Assembly: GCA_019115765.1 (NCBI GenBank)
Contig: DXCZ01000006.1
Span: forward strand, 1-38,999
DNA: 38,999 nt
Direction of reading: 5' to 3'
Source of the DNA: Candidatus Mediterraneibacter stercoripullorum
Lineage (GTDB): Bacteria; Bacillota; Clostridia; Lachnospirales; Lachnospiraceae
Shown here: positions 7,743-15,462 of the stretch, piece after piece
How the letters are laid out: every line of letters begins with the position of its first letter
Position numbering within the stretch: position 1 is the first letter of the stretch
Notes under the pieces: generated by a model
Told to the model about the DNA's origin: nothing
The model's input: the letters and a program-made list of their open reading frames with translations, nothing else
Databases searched by the model: none
Program-made: the position numbers and the translations under genes

Positions 7743-8996
7743 ATGAACGATATATTCTATAGCAGATACGGGGAAGAGATTGAGAAAACCGGGAAATCGA
7801 TGGAGAAACAGCTCCTGGAGGATATCGTTCCATTCTGGGAGAAAAGAGCAGGCGACTGGGAAAACGGGGGATATTTTAACTGCTTTGACCGGACCGGCAG
7901 CCAATATAGTAACAAAAAACCGGGCTGGTTTGTGGGCAGGAATATGTATACTTTTTCAGCTTTGTACAGAAAGATCAGCCGGAACCAGCGATGGCTAGAC
8001 CTTGCGGAGCTTGGAAGAAAGTACATGGAAACCGGATTTTACGCAGGAAACGGGCGTTTCCAGCATATGCTCTCCGGAGATGGACAGGTAATTGAGGGGA
8101 CGACTTCTATATTTACCGATCATTTTGCTGTAAAGGGACTTTATGAATATATAAAGGCCTGCGGTAAGACCAATAAACAAGATATTTCGTTTGCAGAATA
8201 TCTGACAGATACTCTGCTGAAAAATGTAAAGGATGAGGCAATACTCCGCACGGAGGGAATTCCCGATGGAATGCAGAAACATGCGGTGAACTTTATGACA
8301 TTGATCGTACTTCTGGAGGGAAGAGAACTTTTTGGCGATTACTATGACAGGCAGCTGAAAGAATGTATCCGCAAATCATTGTATGAGTTCACAGATGACG
8401 GGAAAAAGGCTCCGCTTGAGTATGTGGGGACAGATGGAAAGCCTGTTTATCAGAAGGAAGGCCGTCTGATCGATGCGGGGCATACAATGGAGTCACTCTG
8501 GTTTTCAATGTATGCCGGAGAAGTCCTTGGGACGGATGAGTATCGTATCCGTGCCGGGGAGATCCTGGACTGGGTAATTGACAGATGCTATGACGAAGAA
8601 AATGAAGGATTCATCCAGACGGCTGATGTTGACGGGGGGAAGCCCGAAGAGGAATTCTGCATTGTAGATTACAGCGGTTTCCCTGCAGCATGGGACAGCA
8701 AGATCTGGTGGGTACAGGCAGAAGGACTGAACGCCTTGTTTATGAGTGCAGTTTTTAACGAGGACGAGAGACATTTCCAATATTTCAAAAGGCTTTATGA
8801 ATACACTGAGCGATATTTCCGGGATCCGCAATACGGTGAATGGTATGCAATTTTAGACCGGAAAGGAAATATTATATGCGACAAGAAGGGATTTGAACTT
8901 AAGGGGCCCTATCATATTCCCAGATGTCTGATGGAAATATCGCTTCTCGCGGGAAAATATACGGACAGACGGAAAACATCAGGAGGTGAAGAGTAA
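7743..8996 (+). CDS. N-acylglucosamine 2-epimerase (AGE) family protein
   Basis: A 417-residue (alpha/alpha)6-barrel protein of the AGE family. Members interconvert C2 epimers (N-acylglucosamine/N-acylmannosamine, or cellobiose) or isomerise mannose to fructose. Recognisable family positions are the RNMYTF segment near residue 65, the IDAGHTMES segment near 245 with its acid/base histidine, the WWVQAEGLNA segment near 322, and the C-terminal HIPRCLMEI with the second histidine. Length is usual for the family. It starts behind GGGTGAG, directly after the palindromic operator at 7720-7731, and precedes the ABC importer genes. The presence of N-acyl hydrolase and deaminase candidates in the cluster favours an N-acyl amino sugar, but mannose- or disaccharide-active members exist. 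Confidence 0.88.
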   Translation: MNDIFYSRYGEEIEKTGKSMEKQLLEDIVPFWEKRAGDWENGGYFNCFDRTGSQYSNKKPGWFVGRNMYTFSALYRKISRNQRWLDLAELGRKYMETGFYAGNGRFQHMLSGDGQVIEGTTSIFTDHFAVKGLYEYIKACGKTNKQDISFAEYLTDTLLKNVKDEAILRTEGIPDGMQKHAVNFMTLIVLLEGRELFGDYYDRQLKECIRKSLYEFTDDGKKAPLEYVGTDGKPVYQKEGRLIDAGHTMESLWFSMYAGEVLGTDEYRIRAGEILDWVIDRCYDEENEGFIQTADVDGGKPEEEFCIVDYSGFPAAWDSKIWWVQAEGLNALFMSAVFNEDERHFQYFKRLYEYTERYFRDPQYGEWYAILDRKGNIICDKKGFELKGPYHIPRCLMEISLLAGKYTDRRKTSGGEE

Positions 8997-9077
8997 AAAA
9001 GAAAAGGTCAATGCGGATGAGAACAATCCACTGTGGAACAATATGTATCTAAATGAAAAATGGCAGGAGGAAAAATA

Positions 9078-10340
9078 ATGAAAAACGGAAAGGTGAAAAA
9101 GATTTTTGCTGTAGCATTGAGTGCTTCACTGCTTGCTTCTCTGACAGTCGGATGCAGCCAGGGAGGAGAGAGCAACGATGGCGGTAACGGAGATGAAGTG
9201 ACGATTGAATGGTGGACGCCAAACTGGGATGAAGCAGAAAGCCGGGAAATGGCAGAGGAATTTGAGAAGGACAATCCGGGAATCCATGTGGAGATCGTGA
9301 TTACGGACTGGGATACCTACAAGAGTAAAATCACGACAGCCATCAGCACGGACAATGCACCGGAACTGTGTACGGTTCTGCTGACAGATGTAGCGCCGTT
9401 TGCCAAGAAAGGACTGCTGGAGCCTCTGGACGAACTGGGGGCTGAGGCCGGAGTGAATTTTGACGATATTCTGGAACCTGCACTGGATATCACGACGGTT
9501 GACGATACTGTATATGGAATTCCGTTCCGGTATGACGGATCTGGTATTTATTATAATGTAGATATGCTTAAAGAAGCGGGATATGATTCCTTCCCGGAGA
9601 CATGGGATGAAATGGTTGAGATGGCGAAAGCACTGTCTACGGACGGAAAATATGCTTTTGCATGGCCGCTTGGTAATCAGGCAAATGCGGCGACCCGCTT
9701 TGTCCAGCAGATTTATACACATGGAGGAGACGTGCTGAACGAGGATGAGACGGAGTGCCTGCTTGACAGTGACGAGGCCAAGGCAGCTCTGCAGAATATC
9801 GTTGATTCTATTTCACAAGGATACGCATCACCGAGCAGCGCTGAATATGACAACACAACTATGAGAGAAGCGTTTGGGCAGGAACAGCTTGCGTTTATGC
9901 TTACAGGTCCATTTGATGTGGAAACACTGAAAACAGATTATCCGGATCTTAATTTTGCAACGACTGTAATCCCCGGCGATGGCGGCATGGGTGTGACTAC
10001 AGCAAACGGATGGGGTGTGATATTGTCTGCAAACAGTGATCATAAAGAGGAAGCTGCGAAGTTTATGGCATATATCACAAATCCGGAAAACCAGGCAAGA
10101 CTGACAGACTCATTCCCGGCAAGCAAAACAGCCATGGAATATGAGCAGTTTGCGACAGAAGAGCTACAGCCATTTATGGATCAGCTGGATAATTCCAGGC
10201 CGGAGCCTGCTTATGAGAGATGGGCTGAGATGGAGCCGATCATTTATCAGTATATGCAGAATGCAATTGCGGGAACAATGACGGTAGATGAAGCATGCAA
10301 GGCAATGGCAACAGATATAAATGCGCTGCTGGGCAATTAA
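9078..10340 (+). CDS. Sugar ABC transporter substrate-binding lipoprotein (family 1)
   Basis: A 420-residue lipoprotein with a basic N-terminus, hydrophobic segment, lipobox ending LTVGC and a Gly/Asn-rich linker. The mature part has the family 1 solute-binding pattern (IEWWTPNWDEAESREMAEEF, then YGIPFRYDGSGIYYN and FPETWDEMVE), as in carbohydrate importers of the CUT1 class. The frame opens at 9060, but AGGAGG at 9065-9070 lies after that ATG, so the ATG at 9078 is the start. It is followed by two permease genes and belongs with them. The ligand is presumably the cluster's substrate. The binding pocket cannot be read from sequence alone. Confidence 0.92.
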   Translation: MKNGKVKKIFAVALSASLLASLTVGCSQGGESNDGGNGDEVTIEWWTPNWDEAESREMAEEFEKDNPGIHVEIVITDWDTYKSKITTAISTDNAPELCTVLLTDVAPFAKKGLLEPLDELGAEAGVNFDDILEPALDITTVDDTVYGIPFRYDGSGIYYNVDMLKEAGYDSFPETWDEMVEMAKALSTDGKYAFAWPLGNQANAATRFVQQIYTHGGDVLNEDETECLLDSDEAKAALQNIVDSISQGYASPSSAEYDNTTMREAFGQEQLAFMLTGPFDVETLKTDYPDLNFATTVIPGDGGMGVTTANGWGVILSANSDHKEEAAKFMAYITNPENQARLTDSFPASKTAMEYEQFATEELQPFMDQLDNSRPEPAYERWAEMEPIIYQYMQNAIAGTMTVDEACKAMATDINALLGN

Positions 10341-10398
10341 TATCATCTCAATGATATAAGATTTCTTTATGCGGCCGGACAGCGGCGGAGGTAGGAGC

Positions 10399-11271
10399 AT
10401 GAACAGATTACGTTTGACAAAAGATGAAAAGAAAGCAATACCGTTTATCCTTCCGGGACTCATTGTGACGGCGCTGCTCATTGTATATCCTCTATACTAT
10501 ATTATCTCAATGAGCTTCAGCGAAAATGCGATCAACCGGAGCGGATTCGCAGGACTGGATAACTACTTCAGCCTGTTCAGAAACCCGATGTTCGGTTCCG
10601 CAATCGAGAATACACTGGTCTGGACACTGGGCACTGTGATACCGGCTTTCCTGATTGGATTCATTCTTGCCCTTCTGATCCAGAAAAAGGGACTGAAGAT
10701 GAAAGGGGTATTCCGGAGCCTGATCTTTGTAGCCTGGATTATCCCGGGAGTGGTGAAAGCTACTGCATGGAAATGGCTTTTTACAACAAACGGAGGTATG
10801 GTCAACCATATCCTGCTGAGCCTGGGGATCATAGATACGGAGATCCCCTGGCTGACCAGTCCCCAATATGCAATGCTGTCGGTTATCATCGTGCAGGTAT
10901 GGGCCTGTGCTCCATATGTCATGCTGATGATGACTGCAGGGCTGCAGCAGCTTCCGGGCGATCTGTATGAAAGCGCGGAACTTGATGGGGCCGGATGGTT
11001 TAAAAAACTGCGTTATATCACGATACCGCTCCTGAAGGACGTAAGCTTTATCTGTATTCTGATGCTTCTTGTCTGGGCGATCAATGAATTCTCACTGATC
11101 TTCATCATGACATCCGGCGGACAGAATACGACGACGCTTTCTCTGCTTGTATACAATCAGTTTGAGGTGCTGAATATTAATTCCGCGTCTGCAAGTGCAG
11201 TGATGCAGCTGATTATTACGATGATATTTGCAGTACTTTATGTGAAATTTGTGATAAAGGAGGATGAATGA
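10399..11271 (+). CDS. Sugar ABC transporter permease, MalF/UgpA-type
   Basis: A 290-residue inner-membrane permease with about six transmembrane helices. The EAA loop that docks the ATPase is visible as ESAELDGAGWFKKLRYITIP near residues 195-214. The start is ATG 10399 behind GGAGG (10387-10391, 7-nt gap); an in-frame ATG at 10369 has no ribosome binding site. It overlaps the next permease gene by 4 nt or abuts it, indicating translational coupling. It forms a heterodimer with the product of the next gene. Confidence 0.92.
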   Translation: MNRLRLTKDEKKAIPFILPGLIVTALLIVYPLYYIISMSFSENAINRSGFAGLDNYFSLFRNPMFGSAIENTLVWTLGTVIPAFLIGFILALLIQKKGLKMKGVFRSLIFVAWIIPGVVKATAWKWLFTTNGGMVNHILLSLGIIDTEIPWLTSPQYAMLSVIIVQVWACAPYVMLMMTAGLQQLPGDLYESAELDGAGWFKKLRYITIPLLKDVSFICILMLLVWAINEFSLIFIMTSGGQNTTTLSLLVYNQFEVLNINSASASAVMQLIITMIFAVLYVKFVIKEDE

Positions 11272-12122
11272 TGGGCAGCAGAAATAAGAAAAAGAAACTG
11301 GACAAGGTATGGACGGCTGCTGTTTATCTTATTCTTGTTCTGGCAGCAATTGTGACACTGCTGCCGCTGGCATGGGTGATCAGTACATCATTAAAGCCGG
11401 GAAATGAGATCTTTGCCAATCCCCCTTACTGGATTCCCAAGGTGCCTACACTGGGAAATTATATCTCAGTTCTGACAGAAAGTTCCATACCGAGAGCATT
11501 TTTAAACAGTATGATCGTAGGCGGAATATCAACATTTCTGGCACTGCTGCTGGGAGGAAGCGCAGGATATGCGTTCTCAAGATTCCGCTTTCGGGGCAGA
11601 AAAGGACTTTCCCTTTTTATGCTGATCAGCCAGATGCTTCCCCTGACAGTACTTATGATACCGATGTACTATATGGAGAATGCGGTGGGATTGATCGATA
11701 CAAAGCTTGGCCTGGCAATCGCACATCTTGCGATCAGTATGCCGCTTGTTACATGGATGTCCAAGGGGTATTTTAACGGAATCCCAAAAGAAATCGAGGA
11801 AGCTGCCGTAATGGACGGATGCAGCACGCTGCAGATGCTGGCAAAGATTGTGATTCCTCTTCTGAAACCGGCTCTTGCAGCGACAGGAATTTACGCATTT
11901 ATTTCATCATGGAACGAATTTGCCATTGCCAATGTACTCACAAGAAGTGAGGCCAGCAGAACCGTGCCCCTGGCGTTAAATGAGTTTTCATCCTTCTATC
12001 GTGTAGACTGGGGAGATACGATGGCTGCGGCAACGATCATAACCATCCCCATCATCATTGTATTTATGCTTGTGCAGAAGCAGTTCGTGGAAGGACTGGC
12101 AAGCGGGGCTGTAAAAGGCTAA
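11271..12122 (+). CDS. Sugar ABC transporter permease, MalG/UgpE-type
   Basis: The second half of the importer, 283 residues, with about six membrane helices and the EAA loop EEAAVMDGCSTLQMLAKIVIP (about residues 184-203). Two adjacent ATGs (11268 and 11271) are possible; 11271 lies 7 nt after AGGAGG and is preferred, while 11268 would overlap the previous stop. No ATP-binding subunit is encoded in the cluster, so a shared MsmK/MalK-type ATPase from elsewhere must energise it, as is common for CUT1 importers in Firmicutes. Confidence 0.92.
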   Translation: MGSRNKKKKLDKVWTAAVYLILVLAAIVTLLPLAWVISTSLKPGNEIFANPPYWIPKVPTLGNYISVLTESSIPRAFLNSMIVGGISTFLALLLGGSAGYAFSRFRFRGRKGLSLFMLISQMLPLTVLMIPMYYMENAVGLIDTKLGLAIAHLAISMPLVTWMSKGYFNGIPKEIEEAAVMDGCSTLQMLAKIVIPLLKPALAATGIYAFISSWNEFAIANVLTRSEASRTVPLALNEFSSFYRVDWGDTMAAATIITIPIIIVFMLVQKQFVEGLASGAVKG

Positions 12123-12195
12123 AAGCAGATAAGAGAATTTACGGGACGATTCCAATATGCAGATCCCGGAAAAATAGAAAACGGAGGAAAGAAAC

Positions 12196-12663
12196 ATGAG
12201 TGAAACAGGAAAGAGACTTGAAAAACTTGGAATAACACTTCCGGTCAGAGACAGGAAAGGACAGGGGGTAGTGGATGCATGCATAAAAGGAGATCTGCTG
12301 TTCCTGTCAGCACATTTCCCGACAGATGAGGAAGGCAAGCCGGTATATCATGGAAAAGTGGGAAAAGATATGGACAAAGATACAGCATACGAGGCGGCAA
12401 GATTATGCGGTCTGAATATGATCGCTACGATCAAAGATTATATCGGTGAACTGGATCGGGTAGATTATTTTGTAAAAGTTCTGGGACTTGTGAACAGTGC
12501 TGCAGATTTCAGTGAGCAGCCCTACGTTATCAATGGCTTTTCGGATCTGATGACAGAAGTGTTCGGAAGACGGGGACAGCATGCACGTTCTGCTATGGGA
12601 GCCTATGCGCTGTGGGAGAATGTTCCGGTGACTGTAGAAGCGATTGTTAAGATTCGAAACTGA
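12196..12663 (+). CDS. RidA/YjgF-family protein, first of a pair
   Basis: A 155-residue protein of the longer RidA-like subgroup. Family features are the central DxxKDTAYEAARLCGLNMIATI region and the C-terminal HARSAMGAYALWENVPVTVEAI. Arg131 there matches the arginine that binds the carboxylate of the 2-imino/enamine acid in RidA. RidA enzymes hydrolyse reactive enamines or imines, commonly made by PLP enzymes, to 2-oxo acids plus ammonia. The start follows GGAGGA with a 7-nt gap. It has a paralogue immediately downstream and a PLP lyase candidate in the same cluster. Some members of this subgroup have other hydrolase or unknown roles. Confidence 0.88.
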   Translation: MSETGKRLEKLGITLPVRDRKGQGVVDACIKGDLLFLSAHFPTDEEGKPVYHGKVGKDMDKDTAYEAARLCGLNMIATIKDYIGELDRVDYFVKVLGLVNSAADFSEQPYVINGFSDLMTEVFGRRGQHARSAMGAYALWENVPVTVEAIVKIRN

Positions 12664-12677
12664 TGGAGGAATGGCAT

Positions 12678-13151
12678 ATGGACAGCATCAACAGGATTAT
12701 CAGGGATGGCCTGGAAACAGAGCCAGTATATAAAAAGAAACGCGGTATTGTATTGCTGCGCCAGACAGATGATCTGATTTTTGTGTCCGGCCATGGACCG
12801 GAGGATCAGATTACAGGGGTGCCGCTTTATAAGGGAAGGATCGGTGAAGACCTGACTCTGGAAGAGGGATATGCGGCTGCCAGGGAATGTGCCATTATCA
12901 TTCTCGGAGCGCTGAAGGATACCCTCGGAAGCTTAGACCGGGTTAAGCGGATTGTCAAGGCATTTGGACTGGTGAACTGCGGGGAAGGATTCACAGACGT
13001 TGAAAAGGTATTTGACGGATTCTCGGATACGATTGCAGATGTACTGGAGGAACGGGGATACCATACAAGAACAGTAATGGGAACGAGAAATCTTCCAAAC
13101 CAGAATATTCCGGTTGAGATTGAAGTGATCGTGGAGGTGGAAACAGTATAG
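12678..13151 (+). CDS. RidA/YjgF-family protein, second of a pair
   Basis: A 157-residue paralogue of the preceding protein. Its C-terminal HTRTVMGTRNLPNQNIPVEI is closer to the classical RidA signature, and its Arg131 aligns with Arg131 of the first copy. The frame opens at 12663, overlapping the previous stop, but GGAGGA (12665-12670) lies after that ATG. The ATG at 12678, 7 nt from it, is the start. Similarity between the two is clear but distant, so they may form a heteromer or act on successive intermediates. RidA proteins form trimers with active sites at subunit interfaces. Confidence 0.88.
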   Translation: MDSINRIIRDGLETEPVYKKKRGIVLLRQTDDLIFVSGHGPEDQITGVPLYKGRIGEDLTLEEGYAAARECAIIILGALKDTLGSLDRVKRIVKAFGLVNCGEGFTDVEKVFDGFSDTIADVLEERGYHTRTVMGTRNLPNQNIPVEIEVIVEVETV

Positions 13152-13155
13152 GGAT

Positions 13156-14181
13156 ATGGAATCTGCAGCTGGCAAGTATTACATTGCATCCGGATATGGA
13201 AGCCGGGAGGGCGTACCGGACATGCTTGTCTTCCGGGAGTGTGAGAATGGAAAAATGAAGGCAGAACAACGGATCTACTGCGGCGGTGGTCCCTCTTATC
13301 TTGCTGCAGCAGGATCTGCCGGTAAAGGTGCGGCAGAGCTCTATGTATCTCTGGAGTATTCCTCCGAAGTGGCGGGCTTTCTGTGGAGCCCGTCTGACCG
13401 AAAAGTTCAGATGAAAAGCAGGATCCGCATATGCGGACAGGGATTATGTCATCTGTCGGTGGCAGAGCAGGGAAGCCTGATATATGGGAGCTGTTATGGG
13501 AGCGGGGATTTCTTTGCTCTGGATACAGAACAGCAGAAAGTGATCTGGAAACAGAAAATACAGGATATGGACTCCGGCAAAAGAGCAGAAGGAGAACCCC
13601 ATGCCCACTGTATCAGCCTGATGGATGATCAGGCCGTATTCCTGACAGATCTCGGACTGTCTGACGTGAGAGGTCTGTGTTTGAAGAACGGTATACCGGG
13701 GGAAGAACTGTGCCGGCTCGAAGTGAAAGCAGAAGAAGGACCGCGGCAGTTCCTTCCTTTTCAATCAGGATCCCGGGCTGTGGTCATCAACGAGAAGGGC
13801 AACACCTTTTCCGTGTGGAGCATCAGCAGAGAGGGCAGCAGATGGATCCCTGAGAGACTGTATACGAGAAAGACCACGGGAAAATCAGGAGAGAACTGGC
13901 CGGGCGGTGCGCAGGTCTGGAAGGAGCGGATTCTGTTTGCCGCTAACAGAGGAGCGGATACGATTGCAGCATTTGACCTGGAAGACAGCGGCAGGATGAT
14001 CGGGGAATGGGATGCAGGAGGCGTCTATCCCAGACATATTCTGGTGACAGAGGAGGGACTTCTGTTTGCGGCGTGCCAGAAAAGCGGAGAGATTGTTTCC
14101 ATGAGATGGAATGGAAGCGGCCTCTGTATCTGTGGCCGTCTGGCTCTTCCGGGAGCAGCATGTATTATGGGACTGGCATGA
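13156..14181 (+). CDS. YbhE-type lactonase, seven-bladed beta-propeller
   Basis: A 341-residue protein of the lactonase family that includes the 6-phosphogluconolactonase YbhE (Pgl). Family landmarks occur in order: GGGPSYLA, GLCHLSV, YGSCYGSGDFF, EPHAHCISL, FLTDLGLSD, EEGPRQFLPF, ILFAANRGADTIAAF and VYPRHILVT. The histidine in PHAH and the arginines in GPR and YPR are positions conserved in the propeller centre. It has no signal peptide, so it is cytosolic. The start codon has only a distant GGAGGT upstream, so translation may be coupled to the RidA gene 4 nt before it. Its presence implies that the pathway makes a sugar-acid lactone, presumably by the SDR. The specific lactone is unknown. 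Confidence 0.75.
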   Translation: MESAAGKYYIASGYGSREGVPDMLVFRECENGKMKAEQRIYCGGGPSYLAAAGSAGKGAAELYVSLEYSSEVAGFLWSPSDRKVQMKSRIRICGQGLCHLSVAEQGSLIYGSCYGSGDFFALDTEQQKVIWKQKIQDMDSGKRAEGEPHAHCISLMDDQAVFLTDLGLSDVRGLCLKNGIPGEELCRLEVKAEEGPRQFLPFQSGSRAVVINEKGNTFSVWSISREGSRWIPERLYTRKTTGKSGENWPGGAQVWKERILFAANRGADTIAAFDLEDSGRMIGEWDAGGVYPRHILVTEEGLLFAACQKSGEIVSMRWNGSGLCICGRLALPGAACIMGLA

Positions 14182-14204
14182 CGGCAGGAAAGGAAAGAGA
14201 CTAT

Positions 14205-15428
14205 ATGAAAAACTATATTATAACCAACGGCCTGGTATATGATCCGCAGACAGGGATTCTGGAGAAGCGGGATCTGGCTGTTGCAGAAGGAAAAATAGTG
14301 GATGCAGCTGAAATAGCGAATCAACCTGGAACAGCAGTCTTTGACGTGGATGGGGCAGTTGTATCTCCCGGCCTGATCGATATGCACTGCCATATTTATC
14401 CAATGTGCGGTGTGGCAGATAAAAGCATGACGCTGCCGACGATCGACGGCGAAGCCCATATGTTCCGCAATGGTGTTACGACTGCGGTTGATGCAGGAAC
14501 CTGTGGGTGCAGAGATTTCTTTGACTTCAAAGAAAGATTCATTGACCGGGCGAAGCTGAGGATCCTTGCGTTCGTCAATATTGCCTATGGGGGAATGGCA
14601 TCGCTTCCCACGGAACTGGAACCGGAGAACTTCTTCCCGGAGACAGCGGCGGCGATTGCAAGAGAAGTTCCAGAGGTTGTGGGGATCAAGACAGCTCATT
14701 ATCATGTGGGAAAACCATTTGACGAAGCGCATCCGGCATGGGCGTCTGTTGACGCGGCTGTTCAGGCGGGAGAACTGGCCGGAAAGCCGGTGATGGCGGA
14801 TGTGCAGCCCTATCTTCCGGGCAGGAGTTATGAAGATCTGATTCTGGAAAGACTCAGACCGGGGGACATACATACGCATGTGTATGCACAGCAGTTTCCG
14901 GTACTGGATCAATTCAGAAATGTGCAGTCGTTCATGCATCAGGCAAGAAATAGAGGCGTTCTGTTCGACCTGGGACATGGTGCAGGGAGCTTCTGGTTCC
15001 GCAATGCGGTACCGGCATATGAGCAGGGATTTTATCCGGATACGTTGTCAACAGACCTCTATCTGGATAATATCGATGGCCCGGTGTTCGGCCTTCTGAA
15101 TGTAATGTCAAAATATCTGAATATCGGAATGCCTCTGGAGGAAATCCTGTACCGGACGACAAGGCGCCCGGCGGAAATACTTGGGCGGGCAGAGCTGGCT
15201 TCTGTCAGCGTGGGAAGTCCGGCAGACCTTGCGGTGCTGCAGCTCAGAGAAGGAAAATTCGGCTTTGCGGACAGCGGAAACGCGCGGATGGATGGAAACA
15301 GGATGCTGGAGTGCATTCTGACAATACGGGACGGCGAACTGGTCTATAATCCCATGGCCTATGGCATGGCGGACTGGAAAGAAGCGCCGGAAAGCTACTG
15401 GAAAGCTCCCGGAGTCATAGAATTATAA
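14205..15428 (+). CDS. Dihydroorotase-like amidohydrolase (resembles the EF_0837 group)
   Basis: A 407-residue metal-dependent hydrolase of the amidohydrolase superfamily. It shows GLIDMHCH (HxH metal ligands, about residues 59-66), the bridging-lysine segment VVGIKTAHYHVG, a further THVYAQ histidine, LGHGAGSF, and the late STDLYLD aspartate. PADLAVL near the C-terminus closes the composite beta domain. It resembles the group named after Enterococcus faecalis EF_0837, whose gene typically neighbours a SelA-related PLP gene, as here. The frame extends upstream over the lactonase gene, and an ATG at 14178 overlaps its stop, but AGGAAAGG precedes the ATG at 14205, which begins the family-typical MKNYIITNG. 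N-deacylation or amide-ring opening of the amino-sugar acid is inferred. Confidence 0.82.
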   Translation: MKNYIITNGLVYDPQTGILEKRDLAVAEGKIVDAAEIANQPGTAVFDVDGAVVSPGLIDMHCHIYPMCGVADKSMTLPTIDGEAHMFRNGVTTAVDAGTCGCRDFFDFKERFIDRAKLRILAFVNIAYGGMASLPTELEPENFFPETAAAIAREVPEVVGIKTAHYHVGKPFDEAHPAWASVDAAVQAGELAGKPVMADVQPYLPGRSYEDLILERLRPGDIHTHVYAQQFPVLDQFRNVQSFMHQARNRGVLFDLGHGAGSFWFRNAVPAYEQGFYPDTLSTDLYLDNIDGPVFGLLNVMSKYLNIGMPLEEILYRTTRRPAEILGRAELASVSVGSPADLAVLQLREGKFGFADSGNARMDGNRMLECILTIRDGELVYNPMAYGMADWKEAPESYWKAPGVIEL

Positions 15429-15462
15429 AATCTGAATTGCCCAAGGGCAGGAGGAAAAGAAT

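Noticed and set aside
14007-14204. N-terminal extension of the amidohydrolase
   Set aside because: It overlaps the lactonase gene in another frame and lacks a ribosome binding site; the family starts with MKNYIITNG at 14205.
14025-14978. Minus-strand open frame of 317 codons
   Set aside because: It lies opposite the lactonase and amidohydrolase genes, has no ribosome binding site and encodes no recognisable domain; it is a shadow of GC-biased coding sequence.
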